DNA from: Chrysochromulina tobinii
Taxonomy: Eukaryota > Haptophyta > Prymnesiales > Chrysochromulinaceae
Assembly (NCBI GenBank): GCA_001275005.1
Contig: JWZX01003017.1
Coordinates: 1 to 42,513, forward strand
Direction: 5' to 3'
DNA: 42,513 nucleotides
The notes under the pieces were generated by a model that was given only the letters and a program-made list of their open reading frames with translations, had not been told where the DNA came from and searched no databases. Shown piece after piece: positions 36,391-42,513 of this stretch (its first letter is position 1; the number at the start of each line of letters is the position of its first letter). A program made the position numbers and the translations under genes.

Positions 36391-36773
36391 TAGCCCGAGC
36401 CCGTGCACAGCCCGGAGACATTCGGCGAGACGGACGCGGCGAGTGGGTGTTGTGGCAGGCGGGGCAGGCGCGGGCAGCGTCAGTTTTGTGTGCTGTGAGA
36501 AATGCGCTGGGCGCCAATGGCGCGTGCGAAACCTGGCGGCGTGGGCGCGTGCGAGGGCACTGAAAGCGCACGCCGTGCGCGGTGTTTGAAGGTCGGGTGT
36601 TTAAACGGCATGTTCGGAACCCGGGGGGCGCCGCCCGCCGGGCGACCGAGGACCGTCGCGTGTCCGTGAAACAGGCGTGCGGTGTGGCCACGCACAGTGG
36701 CGACAGCCCACGGGCCACCACGCGTTCAATATGTGTGGGCTGTGGTCCATACAGAAACTCGATGAATCGCATC
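36391..36773. other. convergent intergenic region, no gene seen
   Basis: 383 bp between the stop of the CEP44 gene and the stop of the next minus-strand gene. A GGGGGGCGCCGCCCGCCGGGC stretch near 36630 can fold into a GC-rich hairpin. No gene found. Confidence 0.45.
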
Positions 36774-37538
36774 CTATTCTTCACCGACAGCGGCCTGCGG
36801 CGCGACGTGGAACGTGGCGTCTGCCCGCTGCACCCACGACCATGCGTCTCGCGCCGCCTCTGAGCGTGCGGCGGCAGCGGGTACCGCTGGCGTCTCTGCC
36901 CTCTCCGTGGACAGGGCTGGCGGTCTCCAAGTAAAGAGAGAGCGATTCTCGGAATGCGTGGTGACGGGCGCCGCGCTTGGCATCGCCCATTGGCTGCTGT
37001 CGTATCGTCGGGCGGCCACGCGCTCGCGCAGGGCCTTCACCTCACCAATATCGGCCTTGATTCGGTCTGCGCGCTCACGCAGAAGCGCCTCGACGCGCGC
37101 CGCTCCCGACTCGGCGGGCGGCTCCGATGCAATATTTAGGGCCGCCGCTGCCTCGGGCGGCGGGACTGTTGCCTGCTGCTCCTGCGCCCATAGCTCCGAC
37201 TGGTAGACTCGCCGCGCCTCACTTCGCACCGCTTGCCGTTCATGCTGTTGCTGCTGCGCGAGCTGCTCCTCGACCGCAATTTTGGCAAGCGTGCGCTGCC
37301 GGCTCTCCTCCGACTCCTGCTTCATCTGCGCCTTTACCATCGCTCGGATAGCGTCCACGCTGTTTGGCTTTGTGCGGTAGCTTTGAGCGACCGTGCGGCC
37401 CTTCTCGGCAGCGACGAGGCGTGCAGCTGTGGTTGACGGCAGCGACCTTGCAGGAGCAGCGGATGATGGCTTGCTGGCGGTAGGAGCAGTGGATGACGGC
37501 AATCTGGCTGCGTTCTTTGAGGTGAGAGGTGTGGGCAT
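36774..37538 (-). CDS. unrecognised coiled-coil protein
   Basis: 254 residues from Met 37538 (MPTPLTSKNAARLPSS); the frame continues 18 codons upstream to 37592 without family character. I do not recognise it. The N-terminal 60 residues are Ser/Ala/Pro-rich and disordered. Residues about 60-130 form a charged, Gln-rich coiled coil (RAMVKAQMKQESEESRQRTL). A second helix at about 165-195 (ARVEALLRERADRIKADIGE) follows, and a Trp-containing C-terminal stretch (SLFTWRPPAL, DAWSWVQRADATFHV) may be a small conserved motif. No membrane segment. It is convergent with CEP44. A cytoskeletal or ciliary role would be guesswork. Confidence 0.55.
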   Translation of the reverse strand: MPTPLTSKNAARLPSSTAPTASKPSSAAPARSLPSTTAARLVAAEKGRTVAQSYRTKPNSVDAIRAMVKAQMKQESEESRQRTLAKIAVEEQLAQQQQHERQAVRSEARRVYQSELWAQEQQATVPPPEAAAALNIASEPPAESGAARVEALLRERADRIKADIGEVKALRERVAARRYDSSQWAMPSAAPVTTHSENRSLFTWRPPALSTERAETPAVPAAAARSEAARDAWSWVQRADATFHVAPQAAVGEE

Positions 37539-37985
37539 GGAGGAACGTTGGCAAAGGCAAAAGCGAGCGCGCGCTGCGAAGATTTCACACATGAGATTCT
37601 ACCGCGGAAAGCGATTGATCACACCAGAGACAAGGTGCTGGAAACCGTTGGTGCGCCGCACGCTATCGCCATGCCATGGAGACGGCTTTGGGGGGGCCGC
37701 ACTGCGTGGAGTGGAGTGTGCCACGTACTTCACCCGACACATGTGGCCCGACGTCGCATCTGGTGCCTTTGTGCGAGCGCGTGCTCCACCAAGGCTCACC
37801 CATCATCATCCCCGCCCCTCTTTCATCACAGATTCTCTCGCCGCGCTCTGACGCCACGCCGATGAAATTTGCATCCGTCTGGGCGTTCATATGCATGCCA
37901 CCCGCGCCATTGAGCGATGCCTGGGGCTTGTCACGGGGATGTGGATCGAGGGCGACCGTACAAGACGGCAGCGCCCGCCGACCGT
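37539..37985 (-). promoter_or_regulatory. intergenic region between two minus-strand genes
   Basis: 447 bp upstream of the coiled-coil gene and downstream of the glycosyltransferase stop. No gene or clear regulatory motif recognised. Confidence 0.4.
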
Positions 37986-39499
37986 TCACCAGAGCTCCTT
38001 GGCCGGCGCCGCACCCTCTGCGCCGGGCGTTGCAGGCGGGGGGGCGTCGGGGGCGCTGAGGGCGCTAAGGGACGTGGCCTCGGCCGCCGGAATGACTGTC
38101 GTGGTCGTGGCCGCGGCCGATTCGGCTGGTGTAGCCGCCACCGGCGACCCCGGTGTCGGAGAGACGACCTTCACCACGGCGTCCACCATGGCTTGTGACA
38201 CGTCAACCACCGCCTGCGCGCTCGCACTCGCCGCAAGGGTGACTCGTTGCACGATGGTCGGTTTGGGCAGTTCGACGCCTCCCAAGAGGGCAGAGCCACG
38301 CGTCTGAAGCTCGACCACTTTTTCCCTCAGTGAGGCACTCTCGGCCACCGCTGCGGGCGTCGTCGTATCGTACCCGACGAGCCAGTCTAGGTCCTCCGCG
38401 CGGAGCACCGGCCGGGCACGCACGAGTGTGGGGAAGTTGCGCGCGTGCACGGCCGCATTGAGCAGCTGCTCCCCGTGCGCCTCGGTCGGGATCGTGAGCA
38501 CGGGCACGCCACGGCATACCGCCTCCCAAATGGTCTCATTCCCCGCCGACACGATGACGCCGGTGCACTTGGCAAAGAGCTCCTGGAAGAGCGCCCGCTG
38601 CTTCTGGTGCGAGCGAAGCTGGCTGTGGGTTTTGTCGAGCGGCTTGGAAGTGAAGCAATGGAACTGTGAGAGTGACACGCAGCGCCGACTGTGAGCACGA
38701 GGTTACACGCGAGAGGCTGCGCGCTGAGGCTGGTGGGCGGGAGGCGCCGCCTACAGCCTGTTTCGCTCACCTCGCAGTTGGCAATTGGTTTCTTGGCAAG
38801 GATCGCGTCGAGCGCTTTGGCATTCGTCTGCACCAGGAAGTAGCACAAGATCAGCCGAGGTGTGCGCGGCTGCAGCGGCGCAGGTAGGTGGATGATGGGT
38901 GGCAGGATGTTCTCGCCGCCCGTCGGCCCGATCGGGATGGTCTGGCCAGAGGCGGCGAAGATGGCAGACATCACATCCATCACCGCCTTGCCGCCCACCT
39001 CGAGGAAAGTGCGCGTGTCTTCGTAGGTGAGCGCGCAGAGGCCGAACTGCGCGGCCATGTGGGTGATCTCGATGCTCGGTGGCAGCGGATTCAGCTGGAA
39101 GAAGCGCGCGAGCGTCAGGTGATACATGTTGAAGATCTTGGACGCCCGCGCCCTCGCGAAGAAGTCCGCTATGTCGGCGGCATTCTTAAGCAAGTACTCC
39201 TGCGACTTTATTAGGCTGCCCACGAACCGTACCGGGTTATTGAGCGGTATAAAGCCCGTCTCCGTATCGACGAGCTCAATGGCGGGAATGACGAGCAACT
39301 CCACGCCGAGCGGCCGCACCATCTCGTCGAGCATCTTCTCGGCGGCGTCTGTGTCCGTGACCACGCCCGCAAGTGTGAAGCCCCGCGCCTCCAAAATCTC
39401 TACGGCCTTCATCGCCTGTGTCAGGTGGCCAGTGCCGCTGCCGCAAAAGGCGACCACGAAGCGATTCGACTCCACCTTGAGCGACTCAAGCTTCTTCAT
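37986..39499 (-). CDS. GT28/MurG-like glycosyltransferase
   Basis: Two exons, 39499-38771 and 38663-37986, giving 468 residues. The frame is open to a Met at 39739, but that part is Cys/Pro-rich and close to the divergent gene, so Met MKKLESLKVESNRFVVAFCG is preferred. The N-terminal Rossmann domain starts at FVVAFCGSGTGHLTQAMKA, the glycine-rich loop of MurG/GT28 and GT1 enzymes. The C-terminal domain has VIVSAGNETIWEAVCRGVPV and LTIPTEAHGEQLLNAAVHA, the nucleotide-sugar binding signature of the same GT-B fold. The final 110 residues are Ala/Thr-rich and disordered. The protein is expected to move a sugar from a UDP- or similar donor to an unknown acceptor (lipid, glycan or small molecule). 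No targeting signal is clear. Confidence 0.75.
38664..38770 (-). other. 107-bp GT-AG intron in the glycosyltransferase gene
   Basis: On the minus strand the exon ends AACTGCGAG before GTGAGC, and the intron ends CACTCTCACAG before TTCCATTGC. The junction is in phase 0 and joins the N-terminal domain (ending KKPIANCE) to the C-terminal GT-B domain (FHCFTSKPL). Without it the second half lies in a different frame. Confidence 0.85.
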
Positions 39500-39798
39500 T
39501 GCGCTCACGGAGCCCTCGACCGGACCCTTGATAGCGCAGCCGATGAGGCATTTGCTCCCGGCTGCAAATGGTGGCTTGAAGCAGTCAGGTGGAGCGCAGG
39601 CCAGCGGATTGAAGCTGGCACACCCGTCATGGCCAGGTGGAGCACAGCCCAACATCTGCCCTTGTGGGTTCTGTCGGTCTCGCGTCGGTCTCGCGTGCTC
39701 CAGAAACTTTCGGGAGCCGACGCGTGGCGCTTTCCTCACGGGGCCGCCTTCCTCGGCTCGCCCTTCCTTGGCGGCGTTCGCCTATTGCACCGGGCGCG
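39500..39798. promoter_or_regulatory. divergent region, glycosyltransferase / CXXC gene
   Basis: 299 bp between the two preferred start codons. Both strands remain open here, so either gene could begin earlier. I see no TATA box. Confidence 0.35.
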
Positions 39799-42349
39799 AT
39801 GGACATGCTCGCGGACGCTGTGCTCGCGGCGGAGCGGGATGTCGTTCGCATCCTCACCGGGGGGCTCGCGGGCGAGTACGAGCGCGCGCCCCCCCAAGTG
39901 GCCCCCGGCCCCTCGGAGCGCGTGACAGCTGCTTTTGCCCGCTCCGCTTACGACGAGGCGCTCGAGAAGATGGCGCTGAAACGGAAAAACGACGAGGAGC
40001 GGATGTACGCGCTCGGGTACGAGACCGTATGGATGCCAGGCGAAACCAAGACGCGCGTGAGCGACAAGCAGAAGCCCATGTACACGAAGACGTGGTGCCC
40101 CGAGGGCGATACGAGCGGGGTGCCCGTCGGCGACCACACCTTCAACAAGAAGGACATCTTGCGCAAGCGACGTTCGCCGGCGCCCCCGACGATCCCGTAC
40201 GACCCCGCCCAGTTCCTCAAGAAGCCGCGCCTCCCAGGGGCACCACCGCCTGGAAGTGTGCTTGTGGGTCTTCCGGGCCGGAATTTCCTTGGTGGTCCGC
40301 GCCCTGGGGCAGGGGGCGCGGCCAGCGGGCTGTTTTGCGACGAGGAGTCGCTCGACCGGAACGGTGCAAGGCGGCCGCCTGGGGCCCTGCCGCCTTCGAG
40401 CCCGTGGCATACCGCCCCCTCGGCCGGCAGCGAGCCCGGCAGCGAGCATGTGGGCGGCCTTCCGGGCGGCGGCGCGCCAACAACGGACACTGGGGGTAAC
40501 CCGTCAGACCCGAATGGCCGCCCGAGCCCGTCAGACTCGATGGCAACCTCGGTGCCGACTGGCGCGGATGGCCGCTCGATGCCGCCAAGCCGCGATGCGC
40601 GCAGCGATGAGGCCGAGACGCCCGTTGGGGTCGCGTCGCACCGCGGACTGGCAGACTACCAACCCCTTCCGCCGCCGCCGATGAAGAGCGACTCCATGCA
40701 GATGGTCGAAGCGCTCCACTCGCTCAGCGGCGCACGCCCGACTGGGGGCGCAGCGGCGGCGCAGGAAGGGGAACCGCCCAACACGACGCGCGAACAGCTG
40801 GCGACGCCCAACACGACGCCCGCCTCGAGCTTGTACCCCGTTTCGAAAGGCGGTGATCCCGCGGGCGGTTCGAGCGTCGTGGCGGGCGGTGCGAGCAGGT
40901 CCTCGAAGCCCTCCGACGGCGGCCCAACCGCGCTACCGTCGGCGGTCCTACGTGCAGTGTCCCCTGCCTCAGGCCTGCCCCCTCTCCTCATCGACGGTCG
41001 TAAAGTCAAGGGCTTCCTGACGCAGCCAGTGGTGCCGCCCGGGGCGGCGGCCGCCGCGGCCGTGTTGGCAGGCGAGGTCGAAGGGGCGGACGCTGAACAC
41101 AACGCGGCGGGCGGGTATGCAGGGGTGGACAGCCCGTTGGGGTCGCATGCGTGGCCGGGCGGTCCGCCGCTAGCGGCATCGTCCAACAAGAGGAGCCGTC
41201 TGCCGCCCTGCGCCGCCGCTGCCGCCGGAGCTCGCCATGCCGGGCAAGCCCAACTGGAAGCCGAGCCGGCAGCGGTGCGGCGCTTGCGCGGGCTGCATGC
41301 GCAAGGATTGTGTAGAGTGCCCCAACTGCCTTGACAAGCCCAAGTTCGGTGGACAGGGCCGTCGGAAGCAGGCGTGCGAGAAGCGCATCTGCATGTACCC
41401 CCAGCCGAGCCAGACCTACCAGACCTACCCGCAGTACGTTATGAACGCCACCGCAGCGGGCTACGACCGCGCTCACATCTACATGCCGCACAGCATGTTT
41501 GAGCCCATGTCCCCTCTCGGCATCAGCCCGCAGCGTGCCGCTCGTCTCGCATTGGAGAATGCCGAGCGTCCGTCTTCGCTGCCCACACCCTCGCCACTAG
41601 GCCAGCCACACGACGCCCAACACGACGCGCACGCGCCGCAGATCGGCGGGAGCTTGGGCGTCGTGTTGGGCTCACCCGACGACGGCTGCGGCGCCAGTGC
41701 TGCCGCCATGAGCGCCCTGAGCAGCATGCACGCCGGCGGCAGCTTGGGCGCACCCCCCGGAATCGAAAGCCGAAGCATTGGCGGCAGCTTGGGCGGCTTG
41801 GGCGGCGGCGGTGGCGGCGGCGGCGGTGCCACCAGTGCAGCCAAGCCCAAGAAGACGAAGCGCTGTGGGGAGTGCCCGGGCTGCCGCCACGACGTTCATG
41901 AGGACTGCGGGGAGTGCCTCAACTGCCTCGACAAGCCCAAGTTCGGAGGCGCCAACCAGCGCAAGCAGGCTTGCGTGAAGCGCACGTGCACCAACCCGCA
42001 GCCTAACCCCGAGTACTACGCCAGCCTGCCTGGCGCTGCTGCTGCTGCTGCTGCTGCCGCCGCTGCTGCTGCTGCTGGCGGTGGCGGCGGCGGCGGCGGC
42101 GGCACGTACTCCGTCTCCGGCGGCGGCCTGGGCGCGGAAGCGGCAGCAGCAACGGCGCGCGAGGCCGCGATTAGTTTGCCATGCTCATCTCCTGCAACGG
42201 AGGCCACCGGGATGGCGGCAGTGCTCACGGCGGCGCTCACGGCGGCGGCGCGAGACATCGACAACGAGCTCGCGTCGTTTGAGGACGACGCGCCCACGGT
42301 GCGCCCGCCCAAGCTCGACTCGGCTGCCGGCACAACAGACGCCCCCTAG
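39799..42349 (+). CDS. double CXXC zinc-finger DNA-binding protein (frame change near 41.2 kb)
   Basis: The first part (39799 to about 41172-41236) gives a mostly disordered N-terminal region of about 470 residues. Its first 140 residues are more ordered (YDEALEKMALKRKNDEERMY, YETVWMPGETKTRVSD). The frame then changes. The new frame, with a TAG at 41171-41173 and an ATG at 41237, encodes two complete CXXC fingers: CGACAGCMRKDCVECPNC...KFGG...C...C (41276-41395) and CGECPGC...DCGECLNC...KFGG (about 41862-41995). All eight Cys and the DNA-contacting KFGG are present in each. CXXC domains of CFP1, MLL, KDM2 and DNMT1 bind unmethylated CpG. A poly-Ala/poly-Gly stretch follows. I infer a small intron at the junction, but cannot place it; a separate second gene starting at 41237 is possible. 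The same frame continues after the TAG at 42347-42349. Confidence 0.66.
42036..42105 (+). repeat. GCT/GCC and GGC trinucleotide repeats
   Basis: Runs of GCT/GCC and then GGC encode poly-Ala followed by poly-Gly downstream of the second CXXC finger. Confidence 0.9.
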
Positions 42350-42513
42350 GCAGCAGGCTCGGCAACGTCCCCAACGACGACGCCCGGGGCGGCGGCCGCC
42401 GCGCCCGCGCCGGAGCCTGCTCGCTCTCGCACCGGTCGTCCTCACAAGCCCAAACAGCAGTTTGGCGCGGGCGACGAGTACGAGCTGGAGGGGCGCGTGC
42501 GCCCGGGTGCAGC
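42350..42513 (+). CDS. possible further coding exon of the CXXC gene, cut by window end
   Basis: Reading on in the same frame after the TAG gives an uninterrupted stretch to the window edge. It includes ARSRTGRPHKPKQQFG, which has the Gly-Arg-Pro core of an AT-hook, then GDEYELEGRVRPG. An intron covering the TAG would explain it: for example GTGCGC at 42299 to CCCCTAG at 42349, 51 bp and in frame. This is an inference; a new gene or non-coding sequence is possible. Confidence 0.4.

Noticed and set aside
1-42513. tRNA, rRNA, snRNA, CRISPR or mobile elements
   Set aside because: I looked for tRNA B-box-like strings, conserved rRNA/U6 words, regular spacer arrays and transposase or reverse transcriptase motifs. 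None was convincing by eye.

Overview
The window is nuclear DNA from a GC-rich, gene-dense eukaryote, most likely a unicellular flagellate alga with a secondary plastid. A haptophyte such as a Chrysochromulina, Prymnesium or Emiliania relative is my best guess, but this is inference. The reasons are: a flagellar dynein-regulatory-complex protein and a CEP44 centriole protein; a MATE transporter whose N terminus looks like a signal peptide cut before an aromatic residue and followed by a transit peptide; DUF4116-type repeats; CXXC zinc fingers; and long open frames broken by a few short GT-AG introns (107, 123 and 124 bp). I see no rRNA, tRNA, CRISPR array, insertion sequence or virus-like gene.

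Layout, left to right, sixteen genes. 0.1-7.0 kb: DRC10/IQCD-like axonemal protein (-); SP-RING (SUMO-ligase-like) protein (+); a UIM-kinase-RING-PDZ fusion (-, one intron). 7.2-12.1 kb: membrane protein with PAN/apple-like modules (+); DUF4116 repeat protein whose 75-bp array passes through three reading frames (+). 12.1-13.2 kb: gene-poor. 13.2-18.6 kb: PPPDE/DeSI-like papain-fold protein, a membrane-anchored LRR protein and a plastid-type MATE transporter (all -). 18.8-25.8 kb: inositol polyphosphate kinase with a second, degenerate kinase domain (+), then a PAN-like/GT77-like glycosyltransferase (+). 26.4-34 kb: FolC of alphaproteobacterial appearance (-), then a 1,803-residue chromatin/RNA protein with a chromodomain, two Plus-3-like domains, a CCCH finger and an RS tail (-). 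34.1-42.5 kb: CEP44 (+), an unrecognised coiled-coil protein (-), a GT28/MurG-like glycosyltransferase (-, one intron), and a double-CXXC DNA-binding protein (+) that probably continues past the window end.

Ten of the sixteen genes form five head-to-head pairs separated by about 157-299 bp, so most regulation probably sits in small shared promoters. The first 14 kb is enriched in ubiquitin/SUMO-related parts: SP-RING, DeSI-like protease fold, UIMs, RING and SUMO-interacting-motif-like strings. Whether this grouping is functional cannot be decided from sequence. The most novel items are the UIM-kinase-RING-PDZ fusion, the tandem kinase/pseudokinase IPK, and the chromodomain/Plus-3/CCCH protein. 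Start codons are mostly judgement calls, since no transcript data are available.
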